From: Bradyrhizobium sp. 141
GTDB taxonomy: Bacteria; Pseudomonadota; Alphaproteobacteria; Rhizobiales; Xanthobacteraceae
Assembly: GCF_023074055.1 (NCBI RefSeq)
Contig: NZ_JADPKR010000045.1
Coordinates: 160,723 to 224,722, forward strand
Direction of reading: 5' to 3'
Length of the DNA: 64,000 nucleotides
Shown here: one piece after another, positions 56,991-64,000 of the stretch
Layout: each line of letters starts with the position of its first letter
How positions within the stretch are numbered: position 1 is the first letter of the stretch
The notes under the pieces: generated by a model
The model's database searches: none
Seen by the model: only the letters and a program-made list of their open reading frames with translations
Told to the model about the DNA's origin: nothing
Program-made: the position numbers and the translations under genes

Positions 56991-57227
56991 ATGTCCATTC
57001 GTTGCACCGTCGAAAGCGCATTCTTCATCGCCTGGAGCTGCCTGGAGCAGAGCGGCGAGCTCGGCCCGCCGGACGAGAGCGCCAACGTGATTCTCGACGC
57101 GATCGAAGCCCAGCTCAGGACCGGCGAACGCCGGCAGCTGATGCTCGCCAACAGGGCGATCGACGCCTACCGCGCGCATGCGGCGCAACACCGATCCTGG
57201 GCGGACCGCGAAGCCCGCTTCGGGTGA
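56991..57227 (+). CDS. 78-aa helical protein of unknown function
   Basis: The protein MSIRCTVESAFFIAWSCLEQ continues with ELGPPDESANVILDAIEAQL and LMLANRAIDAYRAHAAQHRS. Alternating hydrophobic/charged pattern predicts two helices. Similar small proteins are familiar from bradyrhizobia, without known function. The upstream in-frame extension overlaps the dehydrogenase and was not used. It converges on the Crp/Fnr gene. Confidence 0.65.
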   Translation: MSIRCTVESAFFIAWSCLEQSGELGPPDESANVILDAIEAQLRTGERRQLMLANRAIDAYRAHAAQHRSWADREARFG

Positions 57228-57284
57228 TGATCATCGCTGCCCCCTCGGACCCGGCGCCATTCGAGCGGATCTAGGCCGGCGGTC

Positions 57285-58022
57285 TCACGCACGCGGCGGC
57301 GACTGCCGTTTCTGGTGCAGATAGGCCGGGCTGAAATCGCCGAGCTGCTGCAAGTCGCGCCATTTCAGCACGATCAGCTCGCCCTCGCGCAGATCCATGG
57401 CTCCGCTGCGCCTGAGCTCGGCCAGTGTGCGGTTCACCGTCGCGATCGCCATGCCCAGCGTCTCGCCGAGCTGCGCCAGGCTGATCGGCATGCGGCAGCG
57501 ATTGCCGCGGACGAGCTGCGCGGCGCGAGCGCGGTAGAACAACTCGCAGAACAGGTGTGCCATGCGCGCCTGCATCGGCCGGGCGCTGTTGTTGGTGATG
57601 GCCTCGCGAAAGATCGCGGCATCGAGCAGCGTCTCGCGCCAGACCGCCAGCCCAAAGCTTGGCCGCCGCCGGAAGGCGATGAACAATTCGCGATGCGGGA
57701 TGAAGGCGACTGAGGCCGGCCCCAGCGCGCTCAATCCGTGGTCCATCTGGTCGATGAACAGGCCCTGCGCATCCGGCAGGTCGCCGGAGAGATGGAACGC
57801 GAGATATTGCCGCCCACCGCCGCCCAGCAGATGGTAGCGCGCAACCATGCCGGTGACGACAAGCACCGAATGTTCGGGTTCGTCGCCCTGACGGATGAAA
57901 TCCTGATTGGGCTCCAAATCGCGCAGCGTGAAGGTAAGCGCCCGGATTTCCGCAAGATCCTCCTCTGCGAGCGCGGTGTGCTCGCAGAGGTTCCGGATCA
58001 GCACGTCGTGGGCTTTTTCCAT
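57285..58022 (-). CDS. Crp/Fnr family regulator (copy 1)
   Basis: This 245-aa protein has an N-terminal cyclic-nucleotide-binding-like barrel (FIRQGDEPEHSVLVVTGMVA) and C-terminal HTH (MPISLAQLGETLGMAIATVNR, then TLAELRRSGAM). No FNR-type iron-sulfur cysteine cluster is evident in the N-terminus, and the phosphate-binding RxxS/A of CRP is not clear, so the signal is unknown. It is divergent from the 62-aa gene and the second Crp/Fnr paralogue, sharing a 159-bp promoter gap. Confidence 0.9.
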   Translation of the reverse strand: MEKAHDVLIRNLCEHTALAEEDLAEIRALTFTLRDLEPNQDFIRQGDEPEHSVLVVTGMVARYHLLGGGGRQYLAFHLSGDLPDAQGLFIDQMDHGLSALGPASVAFIPHRELFIAFRRRPSFGLAVWRETLLDAAIFREAITNNSARPMQARMAHLFCELFYRARAAQLVRGNRCRMPISLAQLGETLGMAIATVNRTLAELRRSGAMDLREGELIVLKWRDLQQLGDFSPAYLHQKRQSPPRA

Positions 58023-58120
58023 GGGGCCGCAAAAAATGGCGCCGGTTCTATCAAATGATCCGTCCGGCTTGGGTTCAGCGGACTAGAACGCGAGTCGGAA
58101 GCACAGGTTGCTAACCGGTT

Positions 58121-58140
58121 TGCGACCGTACCGGGTCGCA
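58121..58140. promoter_or_regulatory. Palindromic operator candidate between the Crp/Fnr genes
   Basis: TGCGACC-GTACCG-GGTCGCA has perfect 7-bp arms around a 6-bp centre, located between the two divergent starts (58022 and 58182). It does not fit the FixK/Fnr TTGAT-N4-ATCAA site. It may be bound by one of the two regulators. Confidence 0.5.
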
Positions 58141-58181
58141 TCCAACCCGTCCCCCTCGACAGCGAATCGAGCCGCCCCTTC

Positions 58182-58370
58182 ATGAGCCCTACGACGATCC
58201 TGGAGCGCATCCACAGCCTGTTCAGGCCGGATACGAGCGAGCACCTCGACAGCATCAGCGATGCCTTGGCCGCGGGCACGCTGAAGGAGCCGGTCCGGCC
58301 GATGTCCGATCAGGAACTCGCCCGCGCCATCCGCGAGTTCCGCTCGGCGCCGGTGCCGCGCGACGGCTGA
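58182..58370 (+). CDS. 62-aa protein coupled to a Crp/Fnr gene
   Basis: The protein (MSPTTILERIHSLFRPDTSE, ISDALAAGTLKEPVRPMSDQ, ELARAIREFRSAP) is polar and partly helical, with no signal peptide or recognised domain. Its TGA overlaps the ATG of the downstream regulator (TGATG), so the two are translationally coupled, which supports it being real. Confidence 0.65.
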   Translation: MSPTTILERIHSLFRPDTSEHLDSISDALAAGTLKEPVRPMSDQELARAIREFRSAPVPRDG

Positions 58371-59089
58371 TGCAGCACGCGAGGCTCATGCCGCATCCGA
58401 AGTTCATCGCGCGTCTGCAGGCCATCGAAGGCCTGTCCGAGGACGAACGCCGGCAGGTCGCCGCCCTGCCCTCCACGCTGCGCCAAATTGCCGACGGCGA
58501 GATCGTGCTGCGCCAGGGCGAGGCCACCTCGCGCTGCGTCTTCGTCGTGAGCGGCTTCCTCTACCAGGCCCGCATCGTCGGCGACCGCAGCCAGATCCTC
58601 GCGTTCCACGTTCCCGGCGACATGCCCTGCCTGCACACGCTGCTGGTCTCGCCGATGGATGCGGACCTCGTCGGCCTTGGACCGACCATCGTCGGCACAG
58701 TCGCGCACAGCCAGCTCAAGCAGCTTCTCGACGGCTCCCACCACCTGACACGCGCGTTCTGGCGCGAGACGCTGATCGATGCGGCGATCTCGCGGCAATG
58801 GATCGCCCGCCTCGGCGCGCAGGCGGCCTTGCCCAAGGTCGCGCACCTCATCTGCGAGCTCGCCGCAAGGCTGGAGCTCGTCGGCCTCGTCACGGACGGC
58901 TGCTTCCAGATGCCGATGACACAGCGGCACGTTGCCGATGCCTGCGGGCTGTCGATCGTCCACGTCAACCGCACCATCCAGGAACTGAGGCACCGTGGAT
59001 TGATCGCTTGGGAGAGCAGCGAGATCGAGCTGCTGCAACCCGAGGAGCTGCGCAAGCTTGCGGATTTCAGGCCCGACTATCTGACGTGA
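58370..59089 (+). CDS. Crp/Fnr family regulator (copy 2)
   Basis: This 239-aa protein has the same layout as copy 1: effector barrel (IVLRQGEATSRCVFVVSGFL), dimer helix, and HTH (MTQRHVADACGLSIVHVNRT, IQELRHRGLI). RQxxVADAxGLSxxHVNR is the typical recognition helix of this subgroup. Shared phrases such as FWRETLIDAAI and LRKLADF in both copies indicate paralogy. Translation is coupled to the 62-aa gene. Confidence 0.9.
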   Translation: MQHARLMPHPKFIARLQAIEGLSEDERRQVAALPSTLRQIADGEIVLRQGEATSRCVFVVSGFLYQARIVGDRSQILAFHVPGDMPCLHTLLVSPMDADLVGLGPTIVGTVAHSQLKQLLDGSHHLTRAFWRETLIDAAISRQWIARLGAQAALPKVAHLICELAARLELVGLVTDGCFQMPMTQRHVADACGLSIVHVNRTIQELRHRGLIAWESSEIELLQPEELRKLADFRPDYLT

Positions 59090-59128
59090 GCGCGGCGGAC
59101 AAATGCAAGGTCCGGCGCGCTGGATCAG

Positions 59129-59353
59129 CTACTTCTTCTTGTCGCCTGTCCTGCGCTGTCCGGACGCGCCTTTGGTTTCAGGCTGGTTTGCCCGATTGGC
59201 ATTCATGCCTGTGGTGTCCATCGTCCCTCGCTCCGTGGCACCGTTGGTATTTTCCGGCCTGTCCATGCCGGTCTGCGGAGCCGGCCCCGTATTCTGGGCA
59301 ATGACCGGGCCGGACATGGCTGCAAATGCGACCGCGGCAATGAGTGCTTTCAT
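59129..59353 (-). CDS. Small exported hydrophilic protein
   Basis: This 74-aa protein has a signal peptide (MKALIAAVAFAAMSGPVIAQ) followed by a disordered, Asn/Thr/Gly-rich, charged tail (TGPAPQTGMDRPENTNGAT ... RRTGDKKK). GAGGGAG sits six bases before the ATG at 59353 and touches the other ATG at 59359, which decides the start. No function is known. It converges on the Crp/Fnr gene. Confidence 0.65.
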   Translation of the reverse strand: MKALIAAVAFAAMSGPVIAQNTGPAPQTGMDRPENTNGATERGTMDTTGMNANRANQPETKGASGQRRTGDKKK

Positions 59354-59446
59354 GGGCATCTCCCTCGTCTGATGAATGACGTGGCCGTACGCGAGTTGTT
59401 CCCAGGTGTTCCGGCCGCCGCGCGGGAACTGCGGCGAAGCATCGCC

Positions 59447-60055
59447 TTACGATCGCGATCGCACCCATGATCTCTGCAGCGGGCCGCCGGGTCCGACCAC
59501 CGGGTCCCTCTTCGGCTTGCGAGTCTTGGCGATACGCTTGACGGCGTCGGGACGCTCTCGCGTGTCGGTGCACTCGTCGTAGGTCCCGTCCTGCGGATAC
59601 GCGCCGACGACGAGAAAGTCCCGGCTGGACTCGATGAGCCGGTGTCCCGTGCCTGCGGGAAGGACCAGAACATCGCCGGCCTTCACGCTCAGGATCCGCC
59701 CCTTGATCCCGCCGCACTCGAGTCTGGCCGTGCCGCGTGCCACGCCCATCACTTCATGAATCTGCGAATGATAGTGAACGAAGTCGTACACGGTGTCGCG
59801 CCACGACCTGCCCCAGCCATTCGTATCGAACAGCGTGTCGATGATGACCTCGGGAGGAAACCGCCGGCTCTTCAGGTTCACCGCGCCGCGATAGAGCAGC
59901 ACTGGAAATTTCGGATTGTTCGGAACGATGCCGTCGTCGCGAAAATGCAGGGCTGCCGGTTTACGGGCTCGCACCAGCGCACGCAAAGTTGCCGCATCGG
60001 GATGGTGTTCCACCAGCTTCTTGGCGAAATTCTTGACCTGATCCTTGATCGGCAT
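59447..60055 (-). CDS. Cupin family protein (YjlB-like)
   Basis: This 202-aa protein has a cupin core: HYHSQIHEVMGVARGTARLE and a second motif VLVLPAGTGHRLI. FPVLLYRGAVNL near residues 50-61 and a basic tail (RIAKTRKPKRDPVVGPGG) resemble the YjlB group of uncharacterised cupins. Metal-binding histidines are at HYHS and GTGH. The catalytic role is unknown. Confidence 0.85.
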   Translation of the reverse strand: MPIKDQVKNFAKKLVEHHPDAATLRALVRARKPAALHFRDDGIVPNNPKFPVLLYRGAVNLKSRRFPPEVIIDTLFDTNGWGRSWRDTVYDFVHYHSQIHEVMGVARGTARLECGGIKGRILSVKAGDVLVLPAGTGHRLIESSRDFLVVGAYPQDGTYDECTDTRERPDAVKRIAKTRKPKRDPVVGPGGPLQRSWVRSRS

Positions 60056-60291
60056 GGCGTCTCCTCAGCCGCGATTCAACGACGGCAGAGGCGAGAAGTT
60101 TCCTGGGTGGAACGGGGATGAAAGCTCGAGTCTGCAAACGGCCTCCCCTTCTCGTCGTTCATCCATAACCTTGGGGGGTGCCCGTGAACGGTCCTTGGCG
60201 GCGTTCGGCGACCCGTGGCAAAACCGCAAGATCGGTCGAGCACGTCATGTCCGCGTGCGCTTTAGCTGGTGCTGCCACGGAGAACGGAACG

Positions 60292-61173
60292 ATGACGGCG
60301 GCGCTTCAGAACTACCATGCCCGGATGCAGCGGGTGCTGGATCACATCGACCGGCATCTCGACGACAATCTGGACCTGGAGACGTTGAGCAGCGTCGCAG
60401 CCTACTCGAAATATCATTTCCACCGGCAGTTCACGGCGACCTTCGGGCTGTCAGTGCATCGCTATATCCAGCTCGCCCGCATGAAGCGCGCTTCATACCG
60501 GCTGGCCTACAGCGACGCCGAAAGCGTCACGGATATCGCGATGGATGCCGGCTACGACGCACCTGACGCCTTCGCCCGCGCCTTTCGGCAACGGTTCGGC
60601 CAATCGCCGTCGTCGTTCCGGAAGTCTCCCGACTGGGAGCCGTGGCTTGCGGCCTTCGGGCCTCTCGACAACGCGAGGAGCAAGCTCATGCAGAAGACCT
60701 TTATCAGCGACGACGTAACGATACGCGATGTCCCCACGACGGCGGTGGCGATCATGGAGCACCGGGGCGATCCGGCGACGCTTCCCGCCACCATCCAGCG
60801 GTTCATCGTCTGGCGCAAAGCCGCCGGCCTGCACCCCAGCACAAGCCCGACCTTCAACGTCTGGCGTTCCGAGCGGCGGCCTGCCTCGCCCGCCGACTAC
60901 AGCGTGGACCTTTGCGTCGGAACCGGCCAACCGATCGAGCCGAACGGCGAAGCGATCAAAGCCGGCGAGATTCCGGGCGGACGCTGCGCAGTGCTGCGGG
61001 TCGTCGGCAACACCGACAATCTGGAGCCCGCCGCGCTCTACCTTTATCGCGACTGGCTTCCGGCCAGTGGTGAGGAAGCACGCGACTTCCCGATCTATTG
61101 CCAGCGGCTGAGCTTCGTCCCGGAGGTCGGTGAGCACGAGGCGACCGCGGACCTGTTCCTGCCGCTGAAATGA
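60292..61173 (+). CDS. AraC family regulator with GyrI-like ligand domain
   Basis: This 293-aa protein has an N-terminal AraC double HTH (~1-110: LETLSSVAAYSKYHFHRQF, VTDIAMDAGYDAPDAFARAF, RFGQSPSSFRKS) and a C-terminal GyrI/SbmC-like domain (~140-293: VTIRDVPTTAVAIMEHRG, IPGGRCAVLRVVG), the arrangement of Rob/TetD-type multidrug-responsive regulators. GGAG upstream of ATG 60292 was taken as the start; a longer frame opens at 60178. No target is adjacent. Confidence 0.9.
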   Translation: MTAALQNYHARMQRVLDHIDRHLDDNLDLETLSSVAAYSKYHFHRQFTATFGLSVHRYIQLARMKRASYRLAYSDAESVTDIAMDAGYDAPDAFARAFRQRFGQSPSSFRKSPDWEPWLAAFGPLDNARSKLMQKTFISDDVTIRDVPTTAVAIMEHRGDPATLPATIQRFIVWRKAAGLHPSTSPTFNVWRSERRPASPADYSVDLCVGTGQPIEPNGEAIKAGEIPGGRCAVLRVVGNTDNLEPAALYLYRDWLPASGEEARDFPIYCQRLSFVPEVGEHEATADLFLPLK

Positions 61174-61192
61174 AAGCCTGCCACCACATCCC

Positions 61193-61302
61193 CGTCATTC
61201 CGGGATGCGTGTGAGAGCACGCAGGCCCGGAATCCATCGGGCCGCATGCTCCGCCGCACGATGGATTCCGGGCTCGCCCTTTCAGGGCGCACCGGAATGA
61301 CG
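61193..61302. repeat. Intergenic repeat, family C
   Basis: CGTCATTCCGGGATGC at the left and ACCGGAATGACG at the right form inverted ends; an inner pair (CCCGGAATCCATCG with CGATGGATTCCGGG) folds a second stem. This is the pattern of an alphaproteobacterial palindromic repeat. It follows the AraC-GyrI gene directly. No second copy was seen in this window. Confidence 0.75.
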
Positions 61303-61799
61303 CGTGGAGGCCGAGGCAACCGCGTGCGAGGCGTCGGCCAACACACCGGGACACCCCGTCAATCCCTTCCCGCAAAAATATTCCACTTTCCCGAATTTCG
61401 GATTTGTGGCACACACTCGCCATCCCGGCCCTTGCCAAAGGGGCGCTTCGCGATCGTCACGAGATGCGGGCCGGGTGGCGGTGGACGCGGTAGCGCCGGC
61501 GCGGATCAGCCTGATGACAGGGCGGGCAACCGTGAGTCTTCAGGCGGCGCGGTACGACCCGGCGCAGTCACAGCGGTCTCGTTGATTCTGGGGGCGAGCA
61601 CACGCAAGCCTCCAGGCATTTCGGCGGGAGCGTCCGCGGACGGAGAAGTCGTGTGGTCCTGACGCCCGGGGTCTGTGCGTCAAGGTTTGCGGTGATGTGG
61701 CGGCCCGACCGGGCACGCGCATCGATCATCCGCAAGGCGACGGGGGCAATAGTGCATCGCTCCCCGGGGAGAGCACGAAGGACACCGTTAAAACCATCC
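61303..61799. other. Gene-free stretch before the long hairpin
   Basis: I see no supported gene in this ~500-bp interval. The open frames across it are Arg/Gly/Pro-rich and lack ribosome-binding sites. Its right half (from ~61560) resembles a conserved non-coding block that I associate with bradyrhizobial intergenic regions; that association is from memory and unverified. Confidence 0.45.
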
Positions 61800-61902
61800 G
61801 CGCAGGGAAGGCCGGGCGACCGGCATCACCTGTGGTCCACCCCGTGTGCATTTCTGTTGCGCACGGATCTCGGGTGCCGCCGGCGCCCGGCCTTCCCTGC
61901 GC
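61800..61902. repeat. Long perfect-arm hairpin element
   Basis: GCGCAGGGAAGGCCGGGCG (61800-61818) and CGCCCGGCCTTCCCTGCGC (61884-61902) are exact reverse complements, 19 bp each, enclosing 65 bp. Inside, ACCGGCAT and GTGCCGCCGG can extend the pairing. A strand of RNA across it would form a very stable hairpin. Confidence 0.75.
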
Positions 61903-62022
61903 CCTTTGGCCTTCATCGGGCGCCGAACGACAGCAAGCCTCGGGCGAAATGCGCCGCGAGATGGCGAAGGCGCGTCTGCCAGTTGAGCAGAGAGTTGGAG
62001 AATGCCGACGATGCCCCTTGCT

Positions 62023-62141
62023 CCGTCATTGCGAGGAGCCCTTGCGACGAAGCAATCCAGACTGCCGTCGCGGAGGGATTCTGGATTGCTTCCGCCTTCG
62101 CCAAGGCTTCGGCGGACAAGTCGCTACGCTCGCAATGACGG
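62023..62141. repeat. Intergenic repeat, family B (copy 2)
   Basis: It shares both ends with copy 1 (CCGTCATTGCGAGGAGC... and ...CTACGCTCGCAATGACGG) in the same orientation. Relative to copy 1 it carries ~30 extra bases at 62091-62120, which form their own hairpin (TCCGCC ... GGCGGA). Confidence 0.85.
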
Positions 62142-62169
62142 TGTTGCGAGAGCGACTCAGCCTCCTCCT

Positions 62170-62305
62170 CGTGCCCCGGACGCAGCGCAGCGCTTCTTTA
62201 GCGGTGCGCTGCAGAGCCGGGGCCCATGCCAAAACGGAGTCCGGAGCGCTGGGTCCCGGCTCTGCGCAGCAGCGTAAGAACGCTGCGGCGCGTCCGGGAC
62301 ACGAG
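62170..62305. repeat. Intergenic repeat, family A (copy 2)
   Basis: Its sequence closely matches the reverse complement of 11392-11530 (GTGCCCCGGACGCAGCGCAG at the left end, GCGTCCGGGACACGAG at the right), differing mainly in the central loop. It lies ~90 bp upstream of the caspase-fold gene. Confidence 0.85.
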
Positions 62306-62391
62306 CCTGAGTTACGCCCCACCTCCTCTCTCACCGCTTTTCGCCCGCACACTCAGCTGTTAGACTGGCGCCATTATTTCGAGGAATTTTG

Positions 62392-63732
62392 ATGCGCGCG
62401 AGGATTTTCAATCGCGTTTTCGGGCTGGCGGCGCTGGCGCTGCTTGTCGTCATTGCGGAGCCGGCGTCGGCGGAGAAACGCATCGCGCTCGTGGTCGGCA
62501 ACTCCGCCTACAAGAACATCACGCCGCTCGACAACCCCTCCAAGGATGCGCGCCTGATGGCGGAGACGCTCAGTGCGCTCGGCTTCACGTTGGTCGGCGG
62601 ACGCGCCCAGCTTGATCTCGACAAGGGCGCAATGGACATCGCCGTGCAGAGCTTCGGCCAGCAAGTCCAGGGCGCCGATGTCGCGCTGTTCTATTATGCC
62701 GGCCACGGCGTGCAGGTCGCCGGCTCAAACTATCTCGTGCCCGTTAGCGCCAATCCGACGCGCGAGGCCGACGTCGATTTCCAGATGACCGACGTCAATC
62801 TCGTGCTGCGCCAGATGCAGGGCTCCGGCACGCGCCTCAATCTCGTCATCCTGGATGCCTGCCGCAACAACCCGTTCGGCTCACGCGGCTTGCGATCATC
62901 GGATGGCGGCCTCGCGCAGATGCGCGCGCCCGAGGGCACGCTGATCTCCTATGCGACCCAGCCCGGCAATGTCGCGCAGGACGGCAGCGACGGTCATAGT
63001 CCTTATACGAAGGCGCTGGCGACGACGATCCGGGTCGCAGGTCTCGATGTGTTTCAGACCTTCAACCAGGTCGGCCTCGCGGTGAAGCGCGCCACCGCGG
63101 GCGCGCAGCAGCCATGGGTGTCGTCCTCGCCGATCGACGGCACTTTCTATTTCGTCCCCCCGACGCAGACCGCCCCGCCGCCGATCGCGGCGATGCAGCC
63201 CGATCCCCTCCCCGCGGAGCGCCTGCGCGCCGATCCCGACCGCGTGCCCTTGCGCGATGCCGCGCTGCTCAGTGAGCTCAGCGAACGGCTCTACGAGCTC
63301 AATTTCGACCCTGACACCCCCGACGGCCTCACCCGCGCGATCACAAAACTCCAGCAGCGGATTTCGATGGCGCCGAATGGGGAGCCGACCGAGGGCCTGC
63401 TGCTGCGAATGCGCAAGATGGAGGATCTCAAGCCCTGGGGCTCGATCGTCTACGGGCCTGACAGCAGCAAATGGGGCATCTCCTGGAACCACGCCTCGCG
63501 GCGCGCGGCGGTGGCGGATGCGCGCGGCAATTGCGCCGGCGCCAAATGCCCGATCGAGCTCTCCTTCTACGGCAGAAGCTGCGGCGCCTTCGCCATCTCG
63601 GACAAATCCTGGTCGCTGGTGCAGCGCGAGGGCGTGCAGCGCGCCAGGGACGCCGCGCTTGACGAATGCGGCAAGGCTGGCAAAGCTTGCCGCATTATCG
63701 GATCCGTCTGTGCGGACGGATCGGGCCGGTGA
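62392..63732 (+). CDS. Caspase-fold (C14) exported protein with DUF4189-like domain
   Basis: This 446-aa protein has a signal peptide (1-28, LALLVVIAEPASAEKR), a caspase-like p20 domain with the catalytic dyad His105 (YYAGHGVQ) and Cys157 (LDACRNNPF), a Pro-rich spacer (~255-290), and a C-terminal domain with WGISWNHASRRAAVADARGN and paired cysteines, which resembles DUF4189. The cysteine-rich domain is likely disulfide-bonded in the periplasm. Targets are unknown. An in-frame TTG precedes the ATG; the ATG is preferred. Confidence 0.88.
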   Translation: MRARIFNRVFGLAALALLVVIAEPASAEKRIALVVGNSAYKNITPLDNPSKDARLMAETLSALGFTLVGGRAQLDLDKGAMDIAVQSFGQQVQGADVALFYYAGHGVQVAGSNYLVPVSANPTREADVDFQMTDVNLVLRQMQGSGTRLNLVILDACRNNPFGSRGLRSSDGGLAQMRAPEGTLISYATQPGNVAQDGSDGHSPYTKALATTIRVAGLDVFQTFNQVGLAVKRATAGAQQPWVSSSPIDGTFYFVPPTQTAPPPIAAMQPDPLPAERLRADPDRVPLRDAALLSELSERLYELNFDPDTPDGLTRAITKLQQRISMAPNGEPTEGLLLRMRKMEDLKPWGSIVYGPDSSKWGISWNHASRRAAVADARGNCAGAKCPIELSFYGRSCGAFAISDKSWSLVQREGVQRARDAALDECGKAGKACRIIGSVCADGSGR

Positions 63733-63758
63733 TGCCTTTTTGATTTTGGATTGTGATC

Positions 63759-64000
63759 ATGCCCAACGCCGCCGTGCGCACGACTGGCCTCGCCTTTGTC
63801 TTGAGCCTCGCCTTCTCCCTCCCTTCCGCCTTGGCCCAGTCCGGCAGTTCCGGCGGCTCGATCGGCAATGACGAGAAGTCGCTGTCCGGCTCGCGTTCGG
63901 ATCGGTCGGCCGAGCCGGCCCCCTCCGCCCGCCGGAGCAAGCCGGCCGAGGAGCCGCGCTCGTCGTCGCGAAGAAGCGGTGGCGGAGGTGGTGGTGGTGA
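63759..64000 (+). CDS. Secreted Ser/Gly-rich protein (partial, cut by window)
   Basis: An ATG at 63759 opens a frame running off the right edge. It encodes a signal peptide (TTGLAFVLSLAFSLPSALAQ) and a Ser/Arg/Glu low-complexity stretch ending in a Gly run. It is 26 bp after the caspase-fold gene on the same strand and probably co-transcribed. The functional domain, if any, lies outside the window. Confidence 0.7.
   Translation, partial: MPNAAVRTTGLAFVLSLAFSLPSALAQSGSSGGSIGNDEKSLSGSRSDRSAEPAPSARRSKPAEEPRSSSRRSGGGGGGG

Noticed and set aside
58023..58181. FixK/Fnr box between the Crp/Fnr genes
   Set aside because: No TTGAT-N4-ATCAA pattern was found; ATCAAATGATCC is too degenerate. Only the TGCGACC palindrome stands out.
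61653..62392. Two overlapping frames (161 and 231 codons) in the repeat-rich gap
   Set aside because: They read through the hairpin, family B, and family A repeats, and lack start signals. Such frames recur wherever these repeats occur.
1..64000. tRNA/rRNA genes, insertion sequences, or prophage
   Set aside because: No T-loop GGTTCGAATCC-like sequence, rRNA signature, transposase, or integrase was recognised by eye; a tRNAscan or ISfinder run would settle this.

Overview
The window is about 64 kb of GC-rich chromosomal DNA with strongly GC-ending codons. Gene content, gene order (pepA-holC next to lptF-lptG-lptD-surA-pdxA-rsmA; pgsA-hda-ppk-ppx; purM-purN) and several families of intergenic palindromic repeats point to an alphaproteobacterium of the Bradyrhizobium/Nitrobacteraceae type. 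The genus is an inference from protein resemblance. Most of the window is core chromosome, with one small accessory-looking island and a few gene scars.

Layout. 0-6.5 kb: exported small proteins, CreA, a two-domain L,D-transpeptidase, a glutathione peroxidase, a NodB-type deacetylase, a DHFR-like reductase and a DoxX protein. 6.6-15 kb: a nested palindromic repeat, malic enzyme, a large anchored periplasmic protein, aspS, selO. 15-19.2 kb: a phosphodiesterase plus Ugp-like ABC transporter operon behind a Pho-box-like site, ending in a terminator. 19.2-22.6 kb: a deletion scar made of two gene tails, a 36-aa membrane peptide, RNase D, an aminotransferase. 22.7-27 kb: a three-gene set (two acyltransferase-like proteins and an isochorismatase-fold protein lacking its catalytic residues) divergent from a LysR gene, then an outer-membrane beta-barrel protein. 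27-36.2 kb: cold-shock gene, purN/purM, pgsA-hda, ppk-ppx (Pho-box-like site before ppk), TerC, ndk. 36.4-42.5 kb: a Gly/His-rich exported protein, a possible NepR-like peptide, an ABC-F ATPase, and two Bug-type binding proteins around a LuxR-type regulator. 42.5-45.8 kb: a MarR-controlled cluster with a monooxygenase-fold protein, a membrane protein and a TetX-like flavoprotein, bracketed by a lipoprotein gene and a decayed partial copy of it. 45.9-57 kb: holC-pepA, the LPS export/outer-membrane biogenesis operon through rsmA, and a zinc alcohol dehydrogenase. 57-61.2 kb: two Crp/Fnr regulators around a shared operator-like palindrome, a cupin and an AraC-GyrI regulator. 61.2-62.4 kb: a gene-free stretch packed with four repeat or hairpin elements. 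62.4-64 kb: a caspase-fold protein fused to a DUF4189-like domain, and the start of a secreted Gly-rich protein cut by the window edge.

How genes work together. LptF/G/D and the SurA-like chaperone serve LPS transport and outer-membrane assembly. Ppk and Ppx make and degrade polyphosphate and, like the phosphodiester uptake operon, may belong to the Pho regulon. The MarR cluster looks like an inducible detoxification unit. The best candidates for something undescribed are the GNAT/GNAT/pseudo-isochorismatase/LysR locus at 22.9-25.8 kb and the MarR/TetX-like cluster at 42.6-45.2 kb. No tRNA, rRNA, CRISPR array, transposase or integrase was recognised.
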